From Plantago major (Eukaryota; Streptophyta; Magnoliopsida; Lamiales; Plantaginaceae), in contig CM048840.1 in NCBI GenBank assembly GCA_026545765.1, positions 29,392,765 through 29,456,764 of the forward strand: a stretch of DNA of 64,000 bases. The letters are read 5' to 3'. Of the stretch, positions 24,201 to 35,977 are shown one piece after another; within the stretch, counting starts at the first letter, position 1; each line of letters begins with the position of its first letter. Under the pieces are notes generated by a model, which was not told the origin of the DNA, searched no databases, and worked only from the letters and a program-made list of their open reading frames with translations. The translations under genes were made by a program, and so were the position numbers.

Positions 24201-25624
24201 TTTTCAGAAACAAAATGAATGAGTCTGGTGAAATAACCAGAAACAAAGCAAGGCTGGTTGCCAAGGGATTCACCCAGACTGAAGGACTAGATTTTGATGA
24301 ATCTCATGCACCAGTTGCAAGATTGGATGCAATAAGACTCTTTCTAGCCTTTGCAGCTCATAATGACTTTACAGATTATCAAATGGATGTCAAAAGTGCA
24401 TTCCTAAACGGTGAACGTGCTGAGGAAGTCTATGTTGAGCAACCACCAGGCTTTGAAGTTTCCTCAGAAAGTAGGTTGGTCTATAAGCTTCAGAAAGCTC
24501 TGTATGGACTGAAACAAGCTCCAAGAGCATGGTATGATACATTGGCCATATACCTACTAGAAAGTGGTTTCAAGAAAGGAGATGTTGATAAAACTCTCTT
24601 CACATTGAACCATGATGGGAAACTACTTTTAGTTCAAGTATATGTTGATGACATTATATTTGGATCTAAAGACAAGCAACTTTGTGAAGACTTTGCTGAA
24701 CTCATGAAATACAAATTTGAGATGAGCATGATGGGAGAATTGAATTACTTCCTAGGGCTGCAAGTCAAGCAACTCAATGATGGAATATTCATTACTCAAA
24801 CAAAGTATGCAAAGGACATGCTCAACAAGTTTAATCTAAAGCCTTCTGAAAAGAATGCTAAGATACCTATGAGCATTGGAACCAAAATGACCTATACTGA
24901 ACTTGACAAGAGTGTTGAAGAACACAAGTATAGGAAATTGATTGGGTCTCTACTGTACCTCACTGCAAGTAGACCTGATATTCAATATGCAGTTGGAGTG
25001 TGTGCTAGATTTCAGATAAATCCAATGCAATCACATTATAACATTGCTGTGAAAATATTAAGGTATGTAAAGGGTACTGTAAAAGTTGGATTGTGGTATC
25101 CAAAAGACAGTGGATTGAGTTTGGTTGGCTATTCAGATGCTGACTATGCTGGATCATTGCTTGATAGAAAAAGCACCTCAGGAACTTGTCAATTTCTTGG
25201 TGCCAGATTGATATCATGGTTCAGCAAGAAACAAAACTCAATTGCTACATCTACCACAGAGGCTGAATATATTGTTGCTGGGTGTTGTGCTTCACAAATA
25301 TTGTGGATACAACAACAACTCAGAGACTATGGACTCAATGAGGAAAAACTCCTATTTTCTGTGACAACACAAGTGCTATTGCCATAACTCAGAATCCTAA
25401 GTTCCATGCAAGAACAAAGCACATTGATGTTAGACACCACTTCATTAGAGACGATGTTGAAAAAGGCAATATAGAGATACTCAAGATTGGCACTGAAGAC
25501 CAACTTGCAGATATCTTCACTAAGCCACTACAAAAAAGTAGATTCTTAGCCTTAAAACATAGTCTTGGACTAATGGAGCTACCAAAGAACTGAAAAAGTT
25601 CAGATATATGAAGAAGATATCAAA

Positions 25625-25786
25625 GGAGGGAAAAGAGGAATCTGGAACGGGTATCCAGAAAACAAGGTATCTGGAATGAGTATCCAGAAAAGAGGAATCT
25701 GGAACGGGTATCCAGAAAACAAGGTATCTGGAACGAGTATCCAGAAAAGAGGAATCTGGAACGGGTATCCAGAAACCAAATGCTAA
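25625..25786. repeat. 28/29-bp alternating minisatellite in Copia 1
   Basis: Alternating units AGGAATCTGGAACGGGTATC and AAGGTATCTGGAACGAGTAT, each followed by CAGAAAA, give a compound period of about 57 bp, about 2.5 copies. It lies between the pol stop (25591-25593) and the extra 3' gene. Confidence 0.8.
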
Positions 25787-27604
25787 AGGGTAAAATGGCT
25801 ATTTGAAGATTTCTGAGACAGGCACTCAGATATCTAGATCACTCAGTGAGGGGGAACACAAAAGAGAATAGTACAACTGTCTGCAGTCAACTACTCTCTT
25901 GAAATTTGTATTATTTCTATCTTTGTGTAAAACTTGGACAGATACTGAGTGTGAGATAGACTCAGATGCAAACAGTGTTCTAAGTCACATAGAAATGTGA
26001 TTCAGATTGCAAATCGCCAAAATTCATTAATTGGGCACAATTACAATTCCTGATTGTAATCATTGCTGAAGAAGCAATATTGACCCATGATGAAATGGGC
26101 GTTTGATCTTAACGAACGAGATTATTTCTCTGTAAAATAGTGGACTGTAAAAACTCAGACGTGGCCCACTGAGCATTTAATATCAAACAAACTTTTACCT
26201 ATGCCTATCTGCAAGTACACAGATACTTACACACGAAATTAATTTGTATGTATATGTCTGTTAAGATTACATTGCTATATATATAGGATTTTGGCAAAAG
26301 AATTCACTTTTGCCTAATCCAACATTCAGACTTGCACAAGAATAGCAAAAACATTTCTTCTACTTCTCTGCAAATCTCTGTTCCTCAATTAGTTTTTCTG
26401 CAAAGAATCACTAATCTCTCACCCTAATCTCTAACAGACTTTCGAAAACTTCACTATTTAAAGAGATGGCTCCAAAACGTGCTTCTACCCAGAAATCCCA
26501 ATCTACTACCACTGGTACTGCTGAAAAGCAAGCACCAGAGTTGGTAGTTGTAAACAATCGGTTGGTAGGAGACTTTAATCCTGATCATTGGACTTCAAAT
26601 CACAGGACGATTTGGGGTGGTGCCATGATTGAGGAATACCTCACGAATGCAATTGAAAACCAAGCCGATAGGAAGCTAATTCTTGACATGCTTGAAAAGG
26701 CACAAATCAAGGGTTTCCTGTCTGCTACTCCCAGTAGAGTTTCTTCACTAGATGTGTTAGAATTCTACAACAACTCCAGGATTATTTCATGTGTTTCTGA
26801 AGGCACTAAAACAGTGTCTATCAAAACAAAGGTCCAAGGAAAGGAAATCCTTGTGGACTTAACAACTTTCTGTAAGTTGTTTGAACTTCAAAATCTCGGA
26901 AAGGATTTTGAAATAAACACCAAGGATGATGCTCTCCTTGAAGGTGTAAAGTAGCTGTACAGTGACGTGTGTGATCTTGAAAAACCAGATACACCCACTG
27001 ATTTCAAACTTCCTGACATCGTAACCGACATCCATTGCTGTTCACTCGATGTGTTGGCATGCATTCTTCACAGATGCTTTGATGGTCTACAAGGAGGTGC
27101 AGACCAGATAAGCCAAGAACGCTGGATGATGATGTTCTTGTTGCAACAACAAGTCAAAAGGCTGGAAAACCCTTTCAACTGGGTAAAGTACGCCTTTATG
27201 AAGTTTGTGAAGAAGATTCAAGGCTTTGAGCCCAAAATCGTTAAGGGACTTGCTGAGCCAAAATTCACAGTAAGCTATGGATTGAAAATATGCTACTTAC
27301 TGGAGTGCCTTGTTATTGAGCTCAGAGAGACGGTAGACATAGCCAACAGTAACCTACGCTACAAATATGAGTATACGAACATGATGAAAAAGGTTACTGG
27401 ATCTCAGAAAGGTTCCAAGAAGCGAAAAACTGAAGAGGTATCTGAGGGAAAAGTTGCGACCAAAAAGCCCAGAACATCACGAAAGAAGTCTACTGGCAAA
27501 TCAGAAGACACACCCATTGTGGTTGTCGACTCTCAGATATCTGCCGCCACTACAGATGAACTCATCAATGCTGCTAAGGAGTAGAGGTGTTATCTGGCCA
27601 GTCA

Positions 27605-27830
27605 CAGAACAGCCCGGAATGGACCGGCCCGCTTAAAAACCGGCCCGGACCGGGCCGCTTAATATTTGGCCCGGACCGGCCCATGTACATTTAATTTATA
27701 TGGGCCATAGGGGCCTTTGTTTTGGAGGCCCGGCCCGGGACCGGATAAGCCCGACAGCCCGGCACGGACCGGCCCGGGACCGAATTAGCCCGCGAACCGG
27801 TAAGGCCCGATCCATTTAGCCCGGTAAGAA
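27605..27830. repeat. hAT left subterminal GGCCCGG repeats
   Basis: The words GGCCCGG and GGACCGG and their complements occur many times in about 225 bp, separated by 5-20 bases. They are mirrored at the right end (30930-31105). Short clustered subterminal repeats are the binding sites of Ac-type transposases; these differ in sequence from the AAACGG of maize Ac. Confidence 0.7.
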
Positions 27831-28413
27831 ACGTCCGTTTATATGTTATTTTTGGTCTTTTGGATTTATATATCTCAATTCTCAAGTCCAATATGGAAAT
27901 TCATTGGCCCAATACTCTAATAAAGTCTCTAGCCCAACCCAATAGGGTTTCTTCTTCAACCAAATGCAAATCCACAAGACAAGCACACAAATTGGCTGTC
28001 TGCAGATTCAGAACAGAGTGCGGCACACACACACAGACTGACAGACACAGCAAACGCCGCTCTCGCTCACGCACTCACAGAAGACCGTTGAGCAAAGTCT
28101 CTTTGATCGTTTATGGAGTCGACCGTTGGCTGTGCGTTATCTTCTGGCTTCTGTTCTGCTGCTGCCGTGCTACTGTTGCGTGTTGTCTTCTTCAATTCTT
28201 CTTCAACTCTAATATATAAATAAGTGAGTTTCTTTCTTCCTCATCACACTCTCTTCTTAATCTTCTACTCTTCTTTTCTTAATCCCCTACTCTCTTGAAT
28301 CTCTTCTAATTTTTGTATTTTCAGAATTCAATATTGGTGTTTGATTTTCCTAAATTCTTTTTGTCCAGTACTATTTTTATTCGTGTTTTTAGTCTGTGAT
28401 TTCTTTCACTATA

Positions 28414-30655
28414 ATGAAAAAATCAAAAACTTATCAAGCTAATAGTTCATCTTCAAAATCAGTTTCTTCTGTTATAAAGGCTACTATTGATGGGCAACCA
28501 ATGACTTTTGCAAATAGACTAGAGTATCAAAATTTCTTGGACGGTCGTAGTAATAGTGCATCAGAAGAACCAACTCTTGTTTCTGATGATGACATCACAG
28601 TGCTCGAGACTAGTGTTGTGCCCAGAAAACGAAAACCCACTAGTAAAGTTTGGAAATTGTTTGAAAAAAATAGTGAGAAGGAAATTGCAACATGCCGTAT
28701 TTGTGCGCACACTTTTACTCACAGAAATGGTTCTAGCACAGGTACTTTGTAACGCCATTTTGCTAAACATCCAGGATGGGATGAGGTCCATGAGGATGGT
28801 GGCGAAGGAGGATTGACTCAACAACATTTGCAAAGGTCATCAAATGGTCAAGTCGAAAATTGGCGATACAGTCACAAGCGGGCTAGGGAATGCACAGTAA
28901 GGTATGTGGTCCAAAAAGAACTCCCTTTTTCTTTTGCGGAAGACACTGTTTATGAAAAGTATGTGCAAACTGCTTTACAACCACAATGGAAAAGAATTCC
29001 ACGTAGTACTCTTTACAATGATGGCATGCGCTTATTTAAAGAAGATTGTGAAATTTTGAAAGGTGTTTATAATTCTTTGTCTTGCAAGTTTTCATTTACT
29101 TCTGATTTGTGGACCGGTAGGTGTAATCTAAGTTATATGTATGTCACTGCTCATTGGGTTGATGATGATTGGATTATGCAAAAATGTATTATTGACTTTG
29201 TTGAGCTACCACATCCACACACGGGTAAAGAGATTGCTAGTCAAATGATTAGAACTCTTACACATTGGAATTTAAAAGAGAAGGCTTTGTCATTTTCCTT
29301 TGATAATGCAAGTAACAATTTGTCGGCCATACGTTTGCTTAAACAAAATCTTAACCCAATTCTTGATGGTAATCTTTTTCATGTTGGATGTATTTGTCAT
29401 ATTATTCATTTGTGTGTGAAAGATGGTTTAAGTCACATTCTTTGCTCTATTGAAAAGATTAGATCTTGTTTGTCGCATATTACATCTAGTTCCACAAGAA
29501 CTCAAAAGTATAGGGAGTTGGTTTTGTTGAGTGGAAAAAAATATTGCTATCCCTATCTTGATTGCAAAATTAGGTGGAACTCTACATTTCGAATGTTGCA
29601 AGAATGCCGAAGTTATGCATATGAAATTATTGAAAGTTGTTCAGATTTTGAGCTTGTAGATGATAAAATTGACCCGACAAATAATTATTTGAAAATGGAT
29701 GATTTTTATGTTGTTGATGTTCTTGGTCCTCTCCTTCAAAACTTCAAAGAAGTTAGCGAAGTTATGTCGGGTCAACTTTATCCTACCTCAAATTTGACGT
29801 TGGCCTATATGGTCCATATTACAAAGTTATTTTCCAATTTAAAAAAAACATGAAGTGTTGGGCAAAGTTATTGAAGGAATGTTGGCAAAATGGTTAAAAT
29901 ATTTTTCATTTGTGCCAAAGATTGCTATACTAACCGCTTGTTTAGATCCTCGATGCAAAATCGATGGGTGCATTCAATTGTTGAAGATGTATCATACCAA
30001 CATAGGTACCGAAAGAACATTTGATGAGCTTTCCGAGAAAGACAAAATTCATAAAATGTTTCAAACATTATATGATGCTTACAATGATGATGCACAACCG
30101 ATTGGTGAGACTTTGGAATCACAAAGTAGCGGTCAACAAGGTCGTGGGCTCTTTGGTTCTTTACTTGGACAAAAATCAACGACAACAACAACAACACCAA
30201 GCAAATCAAGTCTCAATGAAGTGCTCTATTTCTTTGGAGGAGGACAACATCCCAACACAATCGGTTTCAATGTTCTTAATTGGTGGAGAGACGATGCAAA
30301 ATCATTTCCCGTATTGAGACGTATAGCCCGTGATCTATTGGCTACACAAATGTCCACCGTAGCTTCGGAAAGTTGTTTTAGTGCGGCGGGACGCACGCTA
30401 TCGGATAAAAGGAGTCGATTAACTCCAAGATTGATACACTTTTGTGTCATGTGGAAAGATATGCTTGATGCCGAAACTCGAACCAATGAAGCTAAATTTA
30501 AATTGGATGCGGATGACGATGAGTATGACATATTCATGAGGGGTCACTTTGATAATCTTGAAGATGAATTTGTACCGGAGGAGGAGATATCGTCCAACTC
30601 CAACACACTCGATACGTCAAATATACATGATTTCTTAGCCGACTTTCATGAGTAA
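28414..30655 (+). pseudogene. hAT transposase (Ac-like, BED finger and C-terminal dimerisation domain)
   Basis: The chosen start is 28414 (MKKSKTYQA); an in-frame ATG at 28396 is an alternative. A BED zinc finger lies at about 28690-28775 (CRICAH ... RHFAKH). The RNase-H-like core contains FTSDLWTGR near 29098 and SFDNASNN near 29297, followed by GCICHIIHLCVKDGL near 29389. The C-terminal hAT dimerisation domain is at about 30250-30480 (NVLNWWRDDAKSFPVLRRIARDLL..., STVASESCFSAAGRTLSDKRSRLTP). Length is about 745 codons, usual for the family. An in-frame TAA (28750-28752) interrupts the BED finger between Cys and His ligands. An extra A in the A-run at about 29841-29848 shifts the frame. These two defects make it inactive as it stands. 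A leader intron (GTGAGT near 28223 to TTTTCAG near 28324) is possible. Confidence 0.9.
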
Positions 30656-30929
30656 TATTATGTAGTAGTCTTATTTTGCTTCGACTTTGTAATTTTCTCA
30701 TTTATAATAAAATTTCAAGTTTTAGTTTATGTACTAGTCTTATTATGAGTTTTGGTGGTTTGCCATTTATAATTAGAATAAAACTTTGCGCATGTAAATT
30801 TGTTCTAGTTATTTGTAATCATCTTTTTCTATCTCATTTGGTTTGCCATTAGGTACAGGCACATCACTGTGCATTGTCAATGTAATTGCACTAATACATA
30901 GAATTATTAACAAAAAAAAAAAAAATTGT

Positions 30930-31105
30930 TAGGCCCGGTCCGGCCCGGACCATGGACATAGTGGGCCGGGCTAAGGGGCCGGGCCGGTCCATGGGTTTGA
31001 TAAAAAAAACCGGCCCGGCCCGGCCCGTTTTAAAAGTGAGCCGGACTGGCCCGCTCCATTAAATGGAGCGGGCTGTTGCGGGCCCGGCCCGGGACCGGCC
31101 CGAAT
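30930..31105. repeat. hAT right subterminal GGCCCGG repeats
   Basis: A GC-rich cluster of GGCCCGG/CCGGGCC words in about 175 bp just inside the right end matches the left cluster in inverted order. A run of A (30911-30925) separates it from the AT-rich tail after the transposase. Confidence 0.7.
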
Positions 31106-31949
31106 AACACCTATGCTAAGGAGAGCCTTGCTGATGAACTCATCAATGTTGCTAATGAGAGTAGTGGCAGGTACCAAGCCCTATCTACAGAAACCGCAGG
31201 GATTATGGACCAATCAGTTCCTAATGCTGATGAGAGCTCTGACGATGATGAGTTAGTTATCTCTCAAGTCCTACAGAAATCAAAGAGGGCTAAGGTTACT
31301 GAAAAAGTAACAAGTGTAGAGGTATCTGAAGAAGAACCTACACCACCGGTTGCTGAACAAGCACCTGTTTCAAAGGTTGCTGAAGAAGCAGCTGTGTCCA
31401 AAGTCACTGGACAAAACACACCATCAGAGCAAGTAAAACTTAAGCTTATTGAAAATGCTCTGATGAGTGGAAACTTAGTGTTAGAGGATACTGCCATTGC
31501 CTCAACACTCAAAAGTCTGTCTCAAGCAGATCTGGATAGGCCCCATACAGCATCACCTTCTTCATCCAGAACAGAATCACCACAACAACCACAACAGCCA
31601 ATAGTGGATGATGTTGAGATGATACTTGAGTTACAACATGAGATACCAAAGATCTTTCCTTGTCAAGAAAATCAGAAAAGAACAGTTTCCCCAACTCAAT
31701 ATGAGGGATCAAACCGAGGCATCTACTCGTAATGATCAACTGTGGGAGGCAACTGAGTTGACACTCGAAATGTCCTAAGTACCAAACTTCAAACAAAGAA
31801 GTCAAATGGAACAACAAGACCAACGATGGAAGAGTCACAAGTTCCGAGACCAATCGACTGACATTGCTCGAAATGAACGGTTTAACTCTCTACTTGTGAT
31901 ATTTTTGTGTTTGTTAAATCTTGTTATTTAATGAAATTTCGTTGTTACA

Positions 31950-32760
31950 GGCTGAATTAGAAACACAAGAACAAGAGGAAGCTGGAAAGCTTGCCTCAGA
32001 ATCTGAGAAGGAGGCTTCCATAGCCTCACCACTTAAGGAACAGGAGCCTGTCTCACAGGTAGAAGATAGTTCCTTAAGATATAACATCTCGTATATGTGC
32101 TTTACTAATACTATAAAGTGTTTGTTTCTAATAGGCTCCAACTGAGAAGAAAAATGAAGAGACTGAAAAGTCTATCTCTTCAGAGAAGAATCCAGAGACT
32201 TCCAAGGTCTCTGAGGAACAAGTATCTGAACCTTCTGCAGAGAAGGTATTTCATTCAGATACCTATATTCTTCAAAGAGAAAATCTGTGATCATTTTTCT
32301 CAAACTAACACGTTCTACTTAACAGGTTAAAAAAGAAGTAGAAGTTGCTGGGGAATTGCCCGCTCAATCCCCACAACAAATGGAAATTGATGAGGCATCA
32401 AAGCCTTCATCACAAGAAAAACTTTCAGAGACTGCACAAGTCTCTGAGAGACAATTATCTGAGCCTCCAGCAGTGGAGGTAATTGACCTCTCAGATATCT
32501 GATTTGTCAATAAAAATTTTCTTGATAAAATTTCCTAAGTGTTATGTTTCTATTCTCAGGTTCAAGCAGAAAGAAAGATAACTGAGGATCAGACTTCCCA
32601 GTCTCCTCCTCATATCCAGATATCTGAGGCACCTGGAACCTCAGTAGTCAAGTCATCTGAGCCTGTCACACAGGTAACTCAGATACCTTTCTACTCTAAA
32701 GCCCAGATATCTACTATAGTTTCGAAATTAATTCAGAACACTATCTTTCAGGCTCAAACA
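31950..32760 (+). other. Repeated exon-like segments with intron-like spacers in Copia 1 extra gene
   Basis: Four or more short acidic segments start with GCT/GTT-CAA or similar after a TTNCAG-type or TAATAG acceptor, and end in SEP-like residues before a GTA donor. The starts are about 180-235 bp apart. The spacers (about 75-85 bp) are T-rich, as plant introns are. Copia 2 has the corresponding block at about 44690-45490 on the minus strand. Confidence 0.5.
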
Positions 32761-34617
32761 AGTGCCACTAAGGTCCCTGTTGATGAGAAAGAGGACCTGC
32801 TTCCTTTCTTCAAGGAACACACTTTGCCAAAGCATCTGAAATGCTTCAAGAAATGGCAAAAGCTTCGATGCTTCGATCTATCTGAGATCTTAAAGGTGAC
32901 TGATCACCACACCAGGAGAGCACAAGCCCTTGAATTGGAAAACTACGTCCATGCAATGTTCCCCACTGAACAATATTCTTTCGGAACATTGATCGATAAG
33001 GATTTTGTCAAGGAAGTGGCCAGAAAGCTGATCCAAGCTTTCACCCAAGCAGATGGTCGCACTGCACGAATGGATGGCATTCAAGCCTACTTTGCCCTGC
33101 ACTACAAAGACATACCCTCTGAACAAGAGCAAGTTAATGGGCAAACGGTCACTATTCCAGAAGTGATCAACCTGGTCTCTGAAGATGAAGAAGAGAAGGA
33201 GACTGATGAGAATAATTATGAAGATCCTCCTTCTGACCATCACAAGGATGAGGATGACAAAAAGGATGATGATGATGCCCCTGCACCAGGGACAGGAGGG
33301 ATTCTACAAGGAAATAATGCCTCAGCTGCTGAAAAGCACACTGAGAGGACATTACAACAATCCCCTCCTCCATCTCCTCAGAAATCTACCCATCCATCTT
33401 CCCAACAAAAAGACACTATTGAACAAGTAGTTGAGCACTCTGAGGAAAACACTCAGAAAATAGTGGATGCACAAACTAGAGTTGCTCAACTCAAACAATT
33501 GTTGGAAGAAGAACAACAGCTAAATCTTCAACTGGAAGAAAAGATAGCTGAATCCAGAGTCAAGCTAGATAAACTTGAAGAACAAACACGCAAAGAGATG
33601 CAAGCTTACTCTGAGATCAAAGAGCTCCGGGACTCTATTGATTATATTGCTAAGGAGCTAGACGCTGAACAAGTATCTGAAGAAAAGCATGATGCTAAGG
33701 CTGCATCTTCACCAAAGGAACCATCCTCCAAAGGCAAGAAACCCATATCTGAGATGGTTGCCGCCTTCAGAAACCTTGATGAAGAAGTGCAAGAGGATGA
33801 AGATCACTGGGCTGATGACTCAGATGATGAAGAAGACAAGACATTGGCCGAACACCGCAATGAACACTTAGCGGTTTCTCATCTGAAAAGGAAGCTAATT
33901 GCTCCTGAAGTATTCAACAAACTGCCAAATGTCCACTCCCAAGAATACATGAATAGATACCAAGTTTTGGCACATCTTAAAAAAGAGTTGTCTTCACAGA
34001 ACAAAGACGTAATTGCCTCCGTCCCCTCAGAAATGAAGAAATTCACTAAACTCATCACTCAGAGAACAACCAGTCTGGTCCTTGCTCAGAAAGATTTGGG
34101 AATGATAAGGGACGATGATGTGTCATTAGCTGAAAAAGCTTTTCATGAGGCAAGTTACACTGCTGGAAAAGCAGATGCCATACTAGGCCCATTGGCAGAG
34201 CTCACTGATAAGGAAAATGGACTTATCAAGCAAAATCAGGAGCTCAAGGCTGAACTTCAGAAGTTGGTTACTGCCTACAATTACTTGCAAGGGAATTTTG
34301 AGTCTCTCTCAGAATCCTTTGTGGTACTTAGTCAGTCAACAATGACTAGGGGGGAGGATTTGGACCTCAAGGTCAGGGGGGAAGGAAAGAAGAAATCTAG
34401 AGTTGGTGCTGCTCAGAAAGGAAGAGGAAACAAGAAAACTTCCCAGCCACCACTCAGAATAAATGAGCCCTCATCAGATCAAGCTGCTTTGCAAATAGTA
34501 GCTACTTCCCAGCAGCCAACTGAAGAAACAACAATGGTAACAAGGGCCATGGCAAAAAGACCTCCAAGGAGTACCAAGGCTCTAAGGAGAAGACAAGTAA
34601 AAGGGATTGAAGAGTCT

Positions 34618-34675
34618 TCTGAAGAAGAAGAAGAAGAAGAAGAAGAAGAAGAAGAAGAAGAAGAAGAAGAAGAAG
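34618..34675 (+). repeat. GAA microsatellite (poly-Glu)
   Basis: About 19 GAA repeats lie in frame within the acidic part of the Copia 1 extra gene. Copia 2 shows only a shorter GAA-rich stretch at the comparable place (about 43195-43230, complement strand). Confidence 0.85.
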
Positions 34676-35586
34676 GCCAAATCAAATCACAGGGCAATGA
34701 AGTAGGCTGCAAAATTTTCACAAGAATTGATCTTGATGATGATGATGAATAGAATGATGAAGATGAAGCTCCTCTTCACAGAAAAAGAAAAAGGGTTGAT
34801 AGCCTATCTGAGCCCATAGTTGCAAAGCCTTTGGCAGCTAAAACACCCTCTGGAAATACCAAGTCAATCCAGGGTGGTTCTTCAAGCAATCCCCCAAGGG
34901 AAAATTCAAGACAAAGGAGGTACAGGCTGAGAGCTGAACAAAGAAAACTTCAACTACCACTCAGGCCTGAAGAAGACAAGATTGAGTATGTGAAGACCAA
35001 CAATAACTCCTCTGTCTACAGGTGCATTAATCAGAAGAATGACTACTGGATTCTGGAACTCAAGCACTTATTGGTAAATGAAAGATTTTCAGAACCAATC
35101 CATAAACAGCTCATGGCATGGAGAAAAGACAAGCCAATCTTGATTAACACCAACCACATCAAAGCCTGGTTGGATTTTGAAGTAATTAAGAGAATATAAG
35201 CCATGAAAAAGGACCTCTTTGATGATTGTCCTTATGGAAAGCCAGATGATGCGCACAGAATTCCCAACATCACTGGAACAGGCACAAGAGCAAGACTTGC
35301 TGTGGAACCCTATGAGTCCTTCTACTTAACTGAAGATCAATACAAGGGTGACATCAGATATCTGAAGATCATATATGAATACTTCAAGCTATCAGATATC
35401 AGAATCGAGCATGCCTGGAAGTGGGGAAAGTATCTGTGGGTCAAACACTTTGCCAAGAAGTATCCTACCAAAACCTACAAGGAAGTCTATGGATTTGCCA
35501 GAGACACAGAGATGATTGTCAGAACTCTTCTATATGACTACTCTGATGATATCAAAAGGTTTAGTGATAGGAAATTTGCAGATTGA

Positions 35587-35977
35587 TCCATAGATCTGCT
35601 GATTGAAGACTTGAAGATTTGAAGACTTGAAGACAAGTTTATTAGGATGTCTACTTGGAGCTTGGTTACTCCTGTTGTCCTAATTTAAACTATGTATTTT
35701 GTATCTTGCTGACTGAGCTAAAATGTTGTTTTATCTTGTAAAAGTTATATGTGAACTCTCTTTGTAACATATCTGATGAGCCTACTCTCAGATATCAATC
35801 TATAAAAGATAACTTGTCAGCAAAGATCACACCTTGTGATTTGGTTGATGTTTACTTTCTGCACTTAATTGAAAGAATTGAAAGATCTTATGAATTGATT
35901 AAGTGGTGGATTGTTTCCTCATCCAGATTTGTAATAGATCAGATAGTCAACGTTGACTGATCAAAATGGGGGAAATT
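35587..35977. other. Copia 1 3' untranslated region and polypurine tract
   Basis: No gene is seen. It ends in TGGGGGAAATTT (about 35967-35978), the expected polypurine tract directly before the 3' LTR. Confidence 0.6.

Larger units (their letters stand above)
17073..25593 (+). pseudogene. Copia 1 gag-pol, interrupted by foldback element
   Basis: The gag starts near 17073 (MSLSDAP) and includes the STPEHIQCKLWGAKTA block, a CCHC knuckle CFYCQKPGHFKKDC near 18040-18085, and a coiled-coil Glu/Lys-rich part that resumes after the foldback element (21308-21700). The rest: protease WHFDSGCGKHMT near 22520; GAG-pre-integrase ARRKGNLYVADW near 22815; integrase HMDLFESS...GLVVVDDYSRFTWVVFL near 23108-23205; reverse transcriptase [13 protein letters not shown] near 24377 and [10 protein letters not shown] near 24640; RNase [21 protein letters not shown] near 25130; end at 25593. 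Copia 2 has the same order. It is a fossil with several breaks besides the nested element. Confidence 0.85.
27582..31115 (+). mobile_element. hAT (Ac-type) DNA transposon, near-complete
   Basis: The element is flanked by a perfect 8-bp duplication CTAAGGAG (27574-27581 and 31116-31123). The 12-bp ends are TAGAGGTGTTAT and, inverted, CATAGGTGTTAT. Both subterminal regions (about 27610-27830 and 30930-31105) are dense in GGCCCGGACCGG-like repeats, a likely transposase-binding array. It encodes one transposase (28414-30655) carrying one in-frame stop and one frameshift. Full length and perfect duplication suggest a young insertion. It lies inside the extra 3' gene of Copia 1. Confidence 0.92.
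26466..35586 (+). pseudogene. Copia 1 extra 3' gene, function unknown, split by hAT
   Basis: The gene starts MAPKRASTQK at 26466. The N-terminal part (to about 27580) has LDVLEFYNNSRI and VQGKEILVDLTTFCKLFEL, loosely like the plant transposon protein domain that reads EFYANL...VRGK (inference from memory). After the hAT come acidic segments (31120-31700), a block of short repeated exon-like segments with intron-like spacers (about 31950-32760), and a long Glu/Lys-rich coiled-coil-like part (32760-34600). A GAA run encoding poly-Glu (34618-34675) and a basic C-terminal part follow, with NDYWILELKHLLVNERF and RIEHAWKWGKYLWVKHF. No signal peptide or clear membrane segment is seen, so calling it envelope is not supported. 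Copia 2 has the same gene (42258-47091). It is a fossil with several breaks besides the hAT. Confidence 0.6.

Noticed and set aside
25625-25786. Regular short repeats resembling a CRISPR array.
   Set aside because: Units are directly adjacent without unique spacers and lie inside a plant retrotransposon; it is a minisatellite.
27860-28219. A 119-codon open frame in the hAT left part.
   Set aside because: It overlaps the leader before the transposase, has no domain, and is composed of low-complexity Arg/Cys-rich sequence.
26466-35586. Envelope gene in Copia 1.
   Set aside because: No signal peptide, membrane span or furin-type site could be seen; the visible parts are acidic, coiled-coil-like and basic. 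Left as function unknown.
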